Below, one piece after another: positions 45,501-53,933 of a stretch of 64,000 nucleotides of DNA. The stretch's first letter is position 1. The number at the start of each line of letters is the position of its first letter. This stretch comes from Enchytraeus crypticus (Eukaryota > Annelida > Clitellata > Enchytraeida > Enchytraeidae), in contig CAJHZI010000592.1 in NCBI GenBank assembly GCA_905160935.1, positions 31,001-95,000 on the forward strand, given 5' to 3'. The notes beneath the pieces were generated by a model. The model did not search any database. It saw only the letters and a list, made by a program, of their open reading frames with translations, and was not told the origin of the DNA. Made by a program: the position numbers and the translations under genes.

Positions 45501-47678
45501 TAATAAGTGCAGCAAAATACAATTGACAGTAATAATAATAAATAAAAAATATATTATAATAATAGTAAATATAATAATAGCAATAAGATTAATTGTGCAG
45601 TAAAATACAAGACAGTGATTAACTGAACAGTTTAAATTAAAATACAATGAACTAGAAAGTAGGTCACAAACCTCTGCAGTCTGCAGCGTTCATAGCCAGT
45701 CTCTAATTCCAGGCTGCTTGTGTTACAATGAACCAACTGACCTACATTAGCCCAGTCTAACTGGGTCACGACCTCTGGAGGGTCAACCAGTGCACAGAGC
45801 TTAGTGCGAGAGAGGTCAAGGTTACTTAGCAGTAAGGTCATGTTTGAAGGTCGAATGGAGGGCGTTAGAAAGAAACGAAGGAATTCTTTGAGAGTGAAAT
45901 CCGTGACTGATCCATCGAATGAGTTGACTGTCTTCACAACACGTCGTGCTCCTGTTGTATAGTATAAAACAACATAATTGAAACAACACTACCAAAACAA
46001 CTCAACCAAAACAACACTATCAAAACAGCACTATCAAAACAACACAACCAAAACAGCACAATCAAAGCAACACAACCAAAACAACAACACAACTAAAACA
46101 ACACAACCAAAACAGCACAATCAAAATAACACAATCAAAATAAAACCATGAAGAACTTCTGAAATATATGTTTTCATATGTTTTTTTTAATATGTTTTCA
46201 CATACCAAGAGCTGCCTTCAGGTCTGCCATTCTAAATGCCTCTTTGGGAGCTCTGAAATTAATCAATCAATCAATCAATCAATATATCTTTCTAACTATC
46301 AGTCTACCTATCTATTTATCTGTTTATCTATTTATCCAATTAGTCAATAAATTTTAGCTTAAGCTTCATTTCACAAAATGTTACCATCACAAATTTCTAT
46401 CTTCTATCTACATTACAAAATAATTTCATATTGTGATCAAATTAAAAGAAGAAAAGCTATGTGTCATATACTTAATAAGTAGCTCAAATATATCTGGAGC
46501 CAGTGGCTGGAGCCAGTGGCGAAGTCGGTAAGACACTTGAACGCGGATCAGTATGTGCGGGGTTCAAATCCTGGGCTCACCCGTCACTGACATCACTTTT
46601 GAGTGAGGAAACTGACATTAAACTTAGTTTTTAGCTTTTTTTGCTTTTAACAGATAAAACTACAACATTCCAGGCAATTTCACATAGCTTTCCATATGTG
46701 CCAAACATTAGTGTAGGTTCCTGTATCACAGGATCAAGCCCAGTAAGATCTTTAGTCTTCAAAAGTCGAGCATTCAAAGCTTATTAATCTACTTTACCTC
46801 AACCCTGCGACAGATCCACTGCTTTCTACCAGAATGGGTTGAGTGAAACCTTCTCTCTGGAACAAACTCACATCAACTTCTGCAAATAAGCAATTGACAA
46901 ATCAATCAATGAGCAAACCCTTAGTTAATTTAGCAAAACTCAGCTACATTTAATTTCATGATACTTCAACCTGAAGGGATAAAGTAACAGTGAATCCAGC
47001 AATGTGTTAACTAAACTAACTTATTTTAATAAAGCAATAGGATTACCATGTCAACAGTTGTTTTGCCTAATTTCTACAACAGCAACTTAGTCTCTACAAC
47101 TTAATCTCTTCAACTTAATCGCTTAATTTAATTTAATGTAATCTCTTAACCCTTTCTTCACTGCTGGTACTTTGAAGTCCTCTTCCTATTACAAGTTATA
47201 TCTATGACTTGCAATATCACCCCTTACTTTACCAGCGGTACTTGAAAGTCCACATACGCAACTAAGACATTCTTGCAGTTTTGATACGAGAGAAACCAAT
47301 TACCCAGAACAGAATGCTTAGCATAAAAACCGACCAATAGCATCGTTTTATTCTAATTTCAAAAAATAATCCTGGTAAAGAAAGGGTTAATATTTAAAAC
47401 GAGAATTCAAATCAACAAGCAGTAATCCTGGTAAAGAAAGGGTTAATCTTTACAACCTGAGCCAGATAATCTCCTGATGAGATTCTGCCCGTATCTCTTG
47501 ATGTCCAGTCTCTCTTTGATGACAGGATTGGAGCATTTCTCCATAGCACTGGAGAGCATGGCCTCTACATCACTCGACTTACTCACTACATCAGCTGTCG
47601 CAGCACCCGCTCTAGTGCTATAGTCCAACGCCTGATCATCCTCCATAGACAACTCGCCTAACTCCAGCATGCTGTAAC
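31911..47678 (-). CDS. KDM2: KDM2 with degenerate JmjC, CXXC, PHD, F-box and LRR
   Basis: Twelve exons on the minus strand, all with GT..AG and matching phase: 47457-47678, 46798-46879, 46206-46252, 45672-45951, 45130-45383, 43616-44408, 43133-43236, 39509-39654, 37661-37960, 36599-37093, 35065-35833, 31911-32617. From the ATG at 47670 this is about 1,396 residues (human KDM2A 1,162, KDM2B 1,336). Domain order is that of KDM2: JmjC (about 115-370), CXXC (about 690-740), PHD (about 745-905), F-box (about 1,100-1,150), LRRs (to the end). The usual role is H3K36 demethylation plus CpG-island binding and recruitment of a PRC1-type or SCF complex. Here the Fe(II) ligands read Q222, G224 and Y296, not H, D and H, so catalysis is not expected. 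A 5' non-coding or short coding exon may lie further right, since an acceptor-like TTAG precedes 47678. Confidence 0.93.
32640..32765 (-). repeat. tRNA-derived SINE family 1 (reverse)
   Basis: GTCTGTTTCCTCACTAGAAA, GGATTTGAACCCCGCACATA, CTCGGTCGAGTATCACCAG. Sits in the intron just upstream of exon 12. Confidence 0.8.
32855..33140 (-). repeat. Dispersed repeat family D (reverse)
   Basis: Second copy of the element at 30735-31020, about 90% alike by eye. Confidence 0.8.
33140..33445 (+). repeat. 35-bp tandem repeat
   Basis: About nine near-perfect copies of TACTGATTTCTACTGTCCTA plus ATTACACAATAATTA. High identity points to recent expansion. Confidence 0.95.
33478..34965. repeat. 18-bp satellite in KDM2 intron 11
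   Basis: About 80 copies of CCCACTCATTAGATGAGR with R alternating A or G in patches, giving higher-order runs. The 18-bp unit has no stop in several frames on both strands, so frames of up to 400 codons appear; they are not genes. The left end (33480-33780) is more degenerate, with GCTAG/CAATAG variants and indels, as expected at an array edge. Confidence 0.97.
34965..35058 (-). repeat. Repeat family C (reverse) and (GA)n run
   Basis: GGCGTTATATACCATGGACC, TGCCAGTAGGCAGTGCAGTA then GA repeats, ending right at the exon 11 donor area. Confidence 0.75.
35065..35833 (-). CDS. KDM2: KDM2 exon 11, F-box
   Basis: Acceptor GTCATAG, donor TATAG/GTGAAG, 256 codons plus one base. The N-terminal two thirds are a Ser/Pro/Glu-rich linker. 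The F-box reads [20 protein letters not shown] and [11 protein letters not shown], matching human MQREVWMSVFRYLSRRELCE / CMRVCKTWYKW. Confidence 0.93.
36095..36185 (-). repeat. SINE family 1 fragment (reverse)
   Basis: AATTGAACCCCGCACTTATT, GATCGGCGGTCGAATATCTT, ATCGACATCGCCCCTGGCTC. Confidence 0.75.
36224..36598 (-). repeat. Direct duplication with SINE tail around repeat E
   Basis: 36224-36325 (TCTAACCTCGAGGCTTATCT, TTAACGTCAGTTTCCTCATC, CAGGGATGATGTCAGGGACG) recurs at 36483-36590 with the same flanks, separated by repeat family E. The second copy ends at the exon 10 donor. Confidence 0.8.
36599..37093 (-). CDS. KDM2: KDM2 exon 10, PHD finger with large insertion
   Basis: Acceptor ATGACAG, donor CAAG/GTGGGT, 165 codons, phase 0. 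The PHD opens with C-Y-I-C, closes with [16 protein letters not shown] and [11 protein letters not shown], but about 80 acidic, Ser/Gly-rich residues are inserted between the first and second zinc pairs, where KDM2A has fewer than 20. Confidence 0.92.
37430..37660 (-). repeat. Tandem copies of the CXXC exon end and donor with (CA)n
   Basis: Three extra copies, near 37427-37510, 37511-37580 and 37581-37660, of the last ~45 bases of exon 9 plus donor (GCATAGCG/GTACGTGTG) and GT repeat. Each would recode [11 protein letters not shown] if read in the right frame. Confidence 0.9.
37661..37960 (-). CDS. KDM2: KDM2 exon 9, CXXC zinc finger
   Basis: Acceptor TTGTAG, donor AGCG/GTACGT, exactly 100 codons. 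CXXC domain intact: [29 protein letters not shown] and KQTCVARQC, with all eight cysteines and the KFGG CpG-contact loop. Confidence 0.94.
38640..38892 (+). repeat. 29-bp tandem repeat
   Basis: About eight copies of CTACAACACTATAGGATAAC plus AACACATCA. Confidence 0.93.
38945..39085 (+). repeat. tRNA-derived SINE family 1
   Basis: ACATCGCCACTGGCTCCAGC, GGTTCAGATCCTGGGCTCGC, ATCGCTTTCGAGTGAGGAAA, CGGATGTTAACATTAG; inserted in KDM2 intron 8. Confidence 0.8.
39395..39498 (+). repeat. (GA)n/(GACA)n microsatellite
   Basis: GA run with GACA block, 10 bases from the exon 8 donor. Confidence 0.93.
39509..39654 (-). CDS. KDM2: KDM2 exon 8
   Basis: Acceptor AAGCAG, donor [29 protein letters not shown] lines up with human VHLTHFELEGLRCLVDKLE, the short helix-rich block between JmjC and CXXC. 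Phases 1 and 0 fit both neighbours. Confidence 0.85.
39845..40095. repeat. Repeat family C (reverse), (ATT)n/(AAT)n and T run
   Basis: GCGTTATATACCATAGACCT and GCCAGTAGGCAGTGCACTAA, then 130 bases of ATT/AAT and a 26-T run that abuts the 3' end of the RT element. Confidence 0.85.
40096..42473 (-). mobile_element. 5'-truncated non-LTR retrotransposon with RT and RLE-like domain
   Basis: Inserted in KDM2 intron 7, same strand as KDM2. Reverse transcriptase frame 40626-42473 (615 codons): [20 protein letters not shown] finger, [12 protein letters not shown] palm [15 protein letters not shown], and the catalytic G-Y-L-D-D. It ends in a Cys/His-rich [13 protein letters not shown] second frame, 40204-40647 (147 codons), continues the same protein with RPDG and VWDVTVID, like the PD..D-V-T-V core of the restriction-like endonuclease of R2/NeSL/Utopia-type elements. 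The two frames are offset by one base near 40670, so this copy is probably dead. The 5' end is lost in an ATT run. Clade not determined. Confidence 0.85.
40204..40647 (-). pseudogene. Endonuclease-like C-terminal part, frameshifted
   Basis: Out of frame with the RT upstream by a probable single-base deletion. [42 protein letters not shown] are the conserved blocks. The 3' end of this part recurs at 8805-9035. Confidence 0.75.
42488..42590. repeat. (ATT)n microsatellite
   Basis: About 100 bases of AAT/ATT/ATC at the truncated 5' end of the RT element. Confidence 0.95.
42810..42880 (+). repeat. 5S-rRNA-like relic
   Basis: ATCGAAGTTAAGCTACAACG plus GCCTAGGTTAGTGTTTTGTG plus GGTGACCAC follows the middle of 5S rRNA with gaps. 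It is not a functional gene; compare 22575-22685. Confidence 0.5.
43020..43105 (+). repeat. Short tandem duplication
   Basis: GTGCTTCCTGACCCAGTGTG plus CCGTTATATTATGTTATG occurs twice, about 47 bases apart, just 3' of KDM2 exon 7 in gene orientation. Confidence 0.8.
43133..43236 (-). CDS. KDM2: KDM2 exon 7 (linker)
   Basis: Acceptor GTGTAG, donor GCGG/GTACCA. Ser/Ala-rich 34 codons with no family motif. Accepted because both borders and both phases (2 to 1, 1 to 2) fit exons 6 and 8 exactly. Confidence 0.65.
43616..44408 (-). CDS. KDM2: KDM2 exon 6, JmjC C-terminal part and acidic linker
   Basis: Acceptor GATTAG, donor CTAAA/GTATGC. Starts [12 protein letters not shown] (human GWIHAVYTPTD), then [12 protein letters not shown] and [10 protein letters not shown], matching the end of the JmjC fold. 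The Tyr at residue 296 replaces the third iron ligand. The rest is an acidic Ser-rich linker including four [12 protein letters not shown] repeats. Confidence 0.92.
44100..44232 (-). repeat. In-frame 36-bp repeat in KDM2 exon 6
   Basis: Four copies of a unit containing GGGGGCAGGAAAGCGCGCTA plus TCACCACTCTCAACAC (+ strand), coding [12 protein letters not shown]. Confidence 0.93.
44410..44932 (-). repeat. (CAATCAGT)n microsatellite with copied exon start
   Basis: Long array of CAAT/CAGT units upstream of exon 6. At 44437-44500 it encloses a second copy of the acceptor and first ~60 bases of exon 6. Confidence 0.93.
44437..44500 (-). pseudogene. Duplicate of KDM2 exon 6 acceptor and start
   Basis: Reads [19 protein letters not shown] in the gene frame, then L-L-I-D and TGA, so use of this acceptor would truncate KDM2. 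It also has Tyr (TAC) at the lost iron-ligand site, where the real exon has TAT. Confidence 0.88.
45130..45383 (-). CDS. KDM2: KDM2 exon 5, JmjC core lacking HxD
   Basis: Acceptor TTTCTAG, donor [28 protein letters not shown] aligns without gaps to human GCYTDFHVDFGGTSVWYH: T to A, H to Q, D to G, Y to L. Further on GAQLMWLVP replaces GGKVFWLIP (Lys to Gln), and IFIPAG the end of the strand. The fold-defining hydrophobic pattern is kept. Confidence 0.93.
45672..45951 (-). CDS. KDM2: KDM2 exon 4, JmjC N-terminal part
   Basis: Acceptor CAACAG, donor [47 protein letters not shown] and VTQLDW match human GSRRMVDVMDVNTQKG, MTMAQWTRYY, VISLEFSHTKL, VDFIDW. Confidence 0.9.
45960..46148 (+). repeat. 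AACACAACCAAAACAGCAC tandem repeat
   Basis: About 14 loosely periodic units of 12-19 bp directly upstream (gene sense) of the exon 4 acceptor. Confidence 0.85.
46206..46252 (-). CDS. KDM2: KDM2 exon 3 (47-bp micro-exon)
   Basis: Acceptor ATTTCAG, donor [26 protein letters not shown] corresponds to human ...MPDPDFTVNDVKMCVG. Too short to show as an open frame but phase and homology agree. Confidence 0.85.
46495..46650 (+). repeat. tRNA-derived SINE family 1
   Basis: GGAGCCAGTGGCTGGAGCCA short duplication at the 5' end, then GCGAAGTCGGTAAGACACTT, GGGTTCAAATCCTGGGCTCA, TCACTTTTGAGTGAGGAAAC. Confidence 0.85.
46798..46879 (-). CDS. KDM2: KDM2 exon 2
   Basis: Acceptor TTTGCAG, donor [28 protein letters not shown] aligns with human DFNVEYIQRGGLRDPLIF. 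Confidence 0.87.
47457..47678 (-). CDS. KDM2: KDM2 first exon in view
   Basis: Donor CTCAG/GTTGTA. The 3' part [16 protein letters not shown] matches human ..HTNKYNANFVTFMEG.. The ATG at 47670 is the likely start. An acceptor-like TTAG at 47679 leaves room for an upstream exon. Confidence 0.8.
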
Positions 47679-47829
47679 CTAATCACCAAAACGAAAATAG
47701 TAAACTTGATAATGTTGCTGCGTATCACCAAATTATGTTGCAAATAAATTTAGAAGTTACTGCAATGACCATCAAGATCAGATTTCCATAATAATAGTGA
47801 CGATCATTACAACATAGTATGGATGGAAC

Positions 47830-47862
<33 letters not shown>

Positions 47863-48895
47863 GTAATAATAATAACAATAATAAAAATACTAATAATAAC
47901 CATTAGAGCCCTACTGTCGTCCACGAGAACATCGAGCATTTATTGAGACAAAGCTAAGCCGATGAGCAAAAAGAAAGTCCAAAACGGTGCAAAAGTATAT
48001 TATACGTCTTGTAATGTTATTATCATTGCTTACTATGCACAAGGAAAACAAGTTAAAAAGCTTAGCTTGGAATTGGTTTAATAAATGAAAATGTAAATAA
48101 ATATTTGTTTATTTACAATTATCGACTCAAAAGTAAACAATGAAGCAGTGTTGCCATAGTTAAGAAAATGGTTGAAACCAGCCAAACTTTTGTGTTGAAA
48201 AAGTTAAGCATTTCTGCAATCTAGTGCATTTTTTATAGAGTCAATTCTGTCTGTGTTAACTGTTCATGTTTAATAACGTTAATATAGTATAGAAAGGTTA
48301 ATATAAGATAATATTTATTTCAATTAACCTTGGTGAAAAATGCACATTTCAGGATTCATTTTTGTTTCTTTATATCTGGTAGCACTGATGAGAAATTGTG
48401 AGCGATATTGTAGGATTGTTGTTTTAAGTTGTTTATTTTTCGTGGTTACTATGCTTCTATGAAATAATTTATATGCCGGTCTATTGTGTTTATTAACTAT
48501 ATTCACTTGCAGTTGCGTTTAGTTGTGCTGTATGCAATGTAAATGCTACAGATTGTTTAGCTATAGCTAAAACAGTTTTAGTAAAGTCAATGTATAGCAA
48601 CAATATAAATTTATTGCATGATGTTTGAAGGTTGTTTGGAACGTGTGATGGATATACCTCAAACGATTGCCTATAGAAACTTTAGTTTTTACCGCTATAT
48701 TAATATCCATTGTTGGTTATTAGTATTAAGAAGAATTCAGTTGGATTCTTTGCAATAATTGCTGTAGCATTTTTACAAGAATTGCTCTTCACTCACTATT
48801 AGAAATTTAATTAAAATTAATTATATTTCAGTTGTATTCTTATAAATATATCGGAGTTTAACTAAGGATCAGCAGCAGCACTTTACTGATAAATA
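47679..48895. other. Shared 5' region between divergent KDM2 and PIGO
   Basis: About 1.2 kb, AT-rich, with an (ATA)n run at 47830-47895 and repeat family F at 47900-47990. The 48600-48890 part is probably the PIGO promoter/5' UTR. No TATA box stands out from the AT background. Confidence 0.6.
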
Positions 48896-49854
48896 ATGAA
48901 ACAGTTGATTAATTTCATAATTCTTTTACTGCTCTATGGCATTGGACTACTTATATTCACTCGAGGTTTTCTCCTCAATAGAACCGTTATACCATTAAAT
49001 AGTTCATGTACTGTACCTCAGTATAAATCACCTACCGCTGGTAGCGAAACTGACTATTCGGCAGCCGATGGCTGTTGGCTACCAAAGAGATTCGATAGCG
49101 CGGTTATCATCATCATTGATGCCCTAAGATTTGATTTTGCTGTCTGGAATAGTAATGCTGTCAATAAAATCGCCGAGTCATCGATTGTTAAGCCTCTGTA
49201 TGCAGATAGGCTTACATCAATCAGTGAAGCTGTTGCTAGGAAACCCAGCCATGCTAGGCTATATCGTTTCCGTGCTGACGCTCCCACAACAACCTTGCAG
49301 CGACTGAAGGCCCTGACAACAGGTAGCCTGCCCACGTTTGTTGATGCCGGAGCCAATTTTGCGAGCAGTGAAATATCAGAGGACAATATCATAGATCAGA
49401 TAAGAAAAACCCTATCAGTCAATAGAGATCATGATTTCTCTGGAAATGAAATATTGAAAAACAATTCAAACAAGAAAGTAAGTGACAAAAATGCGAATAG
49501 TACTGTACACGGTGATTCAGATCGTATGAGGAAACAGCGTGAGGGCGGTGACACAGACACTGAGGAGCTTCTGATGACGTTCATGGGTGACGACACTTGG
49601 ACGTCTCTATTTCCTCGTCGTTTCACTCGTTCATTCGCCTATCCTTCATTCAACGTGAAGGATCTTCACTCGGTGGACAACGGGGTGATAGAGAGGCTGG
49701 TGCCGGAGATGGAGAGGTTGAGAGAGAGGGGAGAGGGGCACGATGGGGGATTGATTGTGGCTCACCTGCTCGGGGTGGATCATTGCGGTCATACGTATGG
49801 GCCGAATACAACGACAATGAGAGATAAACTGGATCAGATGAACCAGCTTGTCAG
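48896..49854 (+). CDS. PIGO: PIGO exon 1, catalytic domain
   Basis: Start ATG at 48896. Donor GTCAG/GTTTGA at 49855 keeps phase 2 with exon 2. Contains an Asn/Asp-rich insertion (about residues 180-220) between the NFAS block and FMGDDTW. Confidence 0.93.
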
Positions 49855-50355
49855 GTTTGAAGTCATTCCACCCGTTGTTTTGTGAGATCACTGTTCACAA
49901 CTGATAAATACCCTGATTTACTAATATTTGGTGACACCGTTTAGCGTAGAGGATGATTTATGAATTAAGACTTACCCCACCGTAGACATAATCAATCTAT
50001 CCCGACCATTTTTGATCACTGGACTGGCTTTCGTTTAGAACCTTACTTCTCCTCAGCACATTTCTTTTGCAGATTGGTCTAGATGAATTGATCAGTAGTG
50101 ATGTGTGCTGTGGGGACGTCCCTGACATCATCCTTGGATGAGGAAACGGATGTTAAACCTTTATTAGTATTACTATTATTATTATTATTATTAATATTAT
50201 TATTATTATTATTATTATTACTACCATTATTACTATTAATATTATTATTATTATTATTATTACTACTATTATTATTATTATTTGACAGTGCAGTGATGTG
50301 ATCGTTGGATGAAGGCACTTTACTAGCAGTGATGGGGTATTACTATTTTTATTAA

Positions 50356-50389
<34 letters not shown>

Positions 50390-53300
50390 GACAGTGCAGT
50401 GATGGGAGCGTTGGATGAAGGCACTCTGCTCGCAGTGATGGGGGATCATGGGATGACTCGTACAGGAGATCACGGGGGTGACAGTGAGGATGAAGTCATG
50501 TCAGCTCTGTTTCTATACAGCAAGCACCACCCCCTCACCTACTCTCCTGTCAATCAGGTCTGTTAGCACTGCCCCTTCATGTACTCTCCTGTCAATCAGG
50601 TCTGTTTCTATACATCAAGCACCGCCCCTCACCTACTCTCCTGTCAATCAGGTCTGTTTCTATACAGCAAGCACCGCCCCCTCACCTACTCTCCTGTCAA
50701 TCAGGTCTGTTTCTATACAGCAAGCACCACCCCCTCACCTACTCTCCTGTCAATCAGGTCTGTTTCTATACAGCAATCACCACCCCCTCACCTACTCTCC
50801 TATACATTGAGTTCAGCGTATCATAAACTATTTTAAATTTATTATTTCCTGCTTCTGATGAAATATTTGTTTATGTTGTGACAGGAAGGCCAGCATCAGA
50901 CTATATCACTGATGGATTAATATTTGTTTATGTTGTTGCAGGAGGGCCAGCACCAGACTATATCGCAGATTGATCTGGTTCCCAGCCTCTCTCTGCTCCT
51001 AGGAGCGCCCATACCATTCTCTAATCTCGGCAGAGTCATCGACGACCTCTTCCGCGACCCCACTGAACTCTCCCGTGACTCTTATTCCCAGTTCTTTTCC
51101 TCCAGTCTGCTTCCTGCCCTCCGTGTAAATGCGCTTCAGATCAGCCGATACATAGAGGCTTACACAAAGCAGTCAGGAACAAGTCTGCCGACCTATCAGG
51201 TGACTCGATTGGATTCTCTGCTAGCAGATGCTGAGAGAGAATTTGAGGGATGTAGGGCAGAGATTGAAAATCTAGGTCAAATTCAGAACATTTCGCAATT
51301 AAGATCAGCTGTTGACCTATATAGAACATATTTGATTGGCGTGCGAGAAATGTGTCAATCTGTGTGGGCGCAGTTTGATGACACATCCATGTGTATAGGA
51401 GCATTAATCTGTTTCATTGCCTTTATGATTAATCTATCGTTGCTAGTATCTAGCGACAGTGTTCTCAGCGTGTTTCTTGCCTCAGTCACTCTAAGTACAC
51501 TACACGATGTTTCGAATGCAATGATTAGTCTGCTTCACTTGTTGATAAAATTGCTTATCACTGCAGTCTTCTGGTTGGTCTTACACTATGCACTTACGAC
51601 TCAGTGGAGATTTGAGCCGCTGATCTCTGCACTTATTTCTCTTCTTTGCGTCATCTCTTGCTCGCTCGCTATCAGTCATCTGCTCGTCCTAGCTAAACGC
51701 ACTGACTCATTGCCCCTGAGATCTGCCGATGTATTCGGACTGGTGCTGTGGTGCTTGTATATCGTCTCGCTGCTATCAAACAGCTTCGTAGTGTACGAGG
51801 ACAGATCAAGTGTGTTTCTAACGCAGAGCGCTGTGTTGATTCTCGGTTTGTCTTCGTCGCTGCTTAAGCGCAGCACTGGCTCTGACCAGACGAAGCCTGA
51901 TACCAGACTAGCGTCGCACGAGAGGCAGGACACCAGATCATCGGATATCAAGTTAAACTACTCGTCAGTCGTTCGTATACTTCTGCTGATGACTCTGCTC
52001 AGACTAACCTCTGTGTATCACAGCTGTAGAGAGGAGCAGGTAGACTGCTTCCCTGCCCCTCTCTCTCAATTCTTTCTCTCTCCGCTTTCCTCTCTCTCCA
52101 GCCCGCTCCAGTCTCTCCGCGTCGTCATAGCAACCGTATCCATGGCTATGCTGGTGTATGCAGTCAGAGCGTGGCTGAGTTACTACGGCAACCTGAATGG
52201 ATCCACGTGGGGAGCTTATGTTATATCTAATGTATGTCCAGCCATGGTGGCTCTACTCTCTGTCTATTGGCTCGTCAATTCTGTCTCCTCCCACTCTGGT
52301 AAAGGCTCCGCCCAGCTCTTGTCTAAACTGATACCCTATTGGCTGCCGCTGAGCCTGGCTAAGTGCGTGTACGTGTTGTGCGGGGTGGGTGTGGTCGCAA
52401 TGGTTCAAAGTCCTCTCTGTGTTATGAAACTGGAGCGGAAAACTAACGACAACGATGACGCGGTAAGTAAATTAAGTATGATACAATTAGCAATTACTGG
52501 CTAGAGCCAATGACGATGTCGTTGAGACATTCGACCGCGGATCAGTATGTTCTGGGTTCAAATCCTGGGCTCGCCTGTCACTGACATCGCTTTCGAGTGA
52601 GGAAACTGACGTTAACATTAGCTTTTTTTTACCAGCTTTACCAATTAGAGTTTTTCTAAATATTGTTAAATAATTCTTATGATGTTGCCCGTCATTTTAT
52701 TTCTTATTTCTTTTTCTATTTTTCCTTTTTTAAAATTCTTGTTCTTGTTTAGAGTTCTTTGCGTGAGGCATAGTTTTAGGTTTTTAAGATCATATGATAC
52801 CAACTATTTTAGAGAAAAGATCATCATTGATTTACAAAAATTTTTAGTGTTTTATTTTGAATTATATTGATAATGACTTGAGCTATTGAGTTATCATGGA
52901 TGTAATTGTGGTATTATATTTAATATTTATCTTTATTTTGATCCCACATTGTGCTGTGTAGGTGAGAGAGTTTATGCCTAACTCAACAGAAGCCCTGGTG
53001 CCTCAGTACTACAGGCATCTGAGAGCTCAGTGGGGCAGCAAGGCTCTTAAACCAGCAGGGTCTCATACTGCGCAACGTAGGGGCAAGGTTACAGACAGTC
53101 AAAACCTTGACGACCCCTCAGCCAATGAAAACATTCCTGTGGTATTCGGCCTAGCAACGGCCTACTCGTCGAGTCATCTGGTTGTATTGACTACCGTTGC
53201 TATAGTAACGTCTATGTTGCTGGGAGATGGCCTGTCGTCAAGCATTCTGTTGATAGGTGCTATTCTGTTTCTTACTCTAGAGCTTGAAGCGTCACAAACA

Positions 53301-53933
53301 AGAGGCAGTGACTCAGTGTCGCTGCTTGGCATCTCTTCACTCTGCTTCATTGCCTCGCAACATTTCTTTGCAGCGGGACACCAGTGTACGATCCCATCCA
53401 TCAGGTTCGAGGCTGCATTTCACGGGTTCCGAGGTGATTTCTCCTCATTTCTCCTTCCTGCGACGTTGATCACCGTCAACACGTTTGCAAGTGAGATCCT
53501 CTGCTCGCTGTCGTTGCCTCTGTTGATCTACTGGCCCCTGACTAGAGGAGAGAAGAGAGAGAGAGGAGTGGAGAGAGAGAGGCAGGAGAGAGGAGTGGAA
53601 GAGAGAGAGAGAGGAGTGGAGGAGGAGGTTAGGCTGAGAGACAAGGGAGAGCTGCAACTCTGTGAGGACAACACACTGTTCAACATCTCGCTGTACAACG
53701 CTCATCTTAAGTACATCGCGCTGTTGTCGTTGAGACTACTGGGGTGTGTGCTCTGTGCAGCACTACACAGGCGACACCTGATGGTCTGGAAGATATTTGC
53801 TCCGAGGTTCGTGTACGAGGGAGCTTCGTTCCTCGTGTCGGCTGTCGTGTGCGCGATGTCGTATGCCTACGCCTTGAGGGTTCATAGAGTGCTGTCGAGG
53901 TGGATTGTGAACAATATCTACAGGTCCAGCTAA
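48896..53933 (+). CDS. PIGO: GPI ethanolamine phosphate transferase 3 (PIG-O)
   Basis: ER membrane enzyme that transfers ethanolamine phosphate from phosphatidylethanolamine to the third mannose of the GPI precursor. Four exons, 48896-49854, 50395-50557, 50942-52462, 52962-53933, with phases 2, 0, 0, give 1,204 residues (human 1,089). An N-terminal membrane anchor is followed by the alkaline-phosphatase-like luminal domain: [11 protein letters not shown] (metal Asp), [19 protein letters not shown] (nucleophile Thr), [30 protein letters not shown], and [17 protein letters not shown] (metal Asp/His). Exon 3 continues with [23 protein letters not shown], typical of PIGO over PIGG, then many hydrophobic segments. 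The last exon has an extra Arg/Glu-rich insert of about 35 residues from a GA-rich repeat at 53545-53640. Start chosen as the first ATG before the anchor. Confidence 0.95.
49975..50165 (+). repeat. SINE family 3 copy
   Basis: GGACTGGCTTTCGTTTAGAA, TTTGCAGATTGGTCTAGATG, GACATCATCCTTGGATGAGG, AAACGGATGTTAAACCTTTA then a long ATT run. Confidence 0.85.
50166..50390 (+). repeat. (ATT)n microsatellite enclosing a copied PIGO exon start
   Basis: Two ATT/ACT blocks, 50166-50281 and 50338-50390, flank a 55-base copy of the exon 2 start. Confidence 0.93.
50284..50337 (+). pseudogene. Duplicate of PIGO exon 2 acceptor and start
   Basis: TTGACAG then TGCAGTGATGTGATCGTTGG, compared with the real TGCAGTGATGGGAGCGTTGG at 50395. 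In frame it reads A-V-M and TGA. About 85% identical, so older than some other copies. Confidence 0.9.
50395..50557 (+). CDS. PIGO: PIGO exon 2 (metal-binding MGDHGMT)
   Basis: Acceptor TTGACAG, donor [30 protein letters not shown] and [19 protein letters not shown] match PIGO closely. Confidence 0.94.
50558..50810 (+). repeat. 54-bp tandem copies of PIGO exon 2 end and donor
   Basis: Four to five copies of GTCTGTTTCTATACAGCAAG, CACCACCCCCTCACCTACTC, TCCTGTCAATCAG, each ending in AATCAG/GTCTGT like the real donor. Reading through the real donor meets GTC-TGT-TAG at once. Confidence 0.93.
50880..50925 (+). pseudogene. Duplicate of PIGO exon 3 acceptor and start
   Basis: TGTGACAG then GAAGGCCAGCATCAGACTAT plus ATCACTGATGGATTAA, compared with real GAGGGCCAGCACCAGACTAT at 50942. 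Reads E-G-Q-H-Q-T-I-S then a stop after three more codons. Confidence 0.9.
50942..52462 (+). CDS. PIGO: PIGO exon 3, end of luminal domain and membrane segments
   Basis: Acceptor GTTGCAG, donor GCG/GTAAGT. 507 codons. At least eight hydrophobic spans (for example [35 protein letters not shown]). Confidence 0.94.
52495..52640 (+). repeat. tRNA-derived SINE family 1
   Basis: TGGCTAGAGCCAATGACGAT, GGGTTCAAATCCTGGGCTCG, TCGCTTTCGAGTGAGGAAAC, TGACGTTAACATTAGCTTTT. Starts 33 bases after the exon 3 donor. Confidence 0.85.
52962..53933 (+). CDS. PIGO: PIGO exon 4, C-terminal membrane segments
   Basis: Acceptor GTGTAG, stop TAA at 53931-53933. [20 protein letters not shown] and [30 protein letters not shown] are family-typical. 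The Arg/Glu insert separates two membrane spans. Confidence 0.93.
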   Translation: MREFMPNSTEALVPQYYRHLRAQWGSKALKPAGSHTAQRRGKVTDSQNLDDPSANENIPVVFGLATAYSSSHLVVLTTVAIVTSMLLGDGLSSSILLIGAILFLTLELEASQTRGSDSVSLLGISSLCFIASQHFFAAGHQCTIPSIRFEAAFHGFRGDFSSFLLPATLITVNTFASEILCSLSLPLLIYWPLTRGEKRERGVERERQERGVEERERGVEEEVRLRDKGELQLCEDNTLFNISLYNAHLKYIALLSLRLLGCVLCAALHRRHLMVWKIFAPRFVYEGASFLVSAVVCAMSYAYALRVHRVLSRWIVNNIYRSS

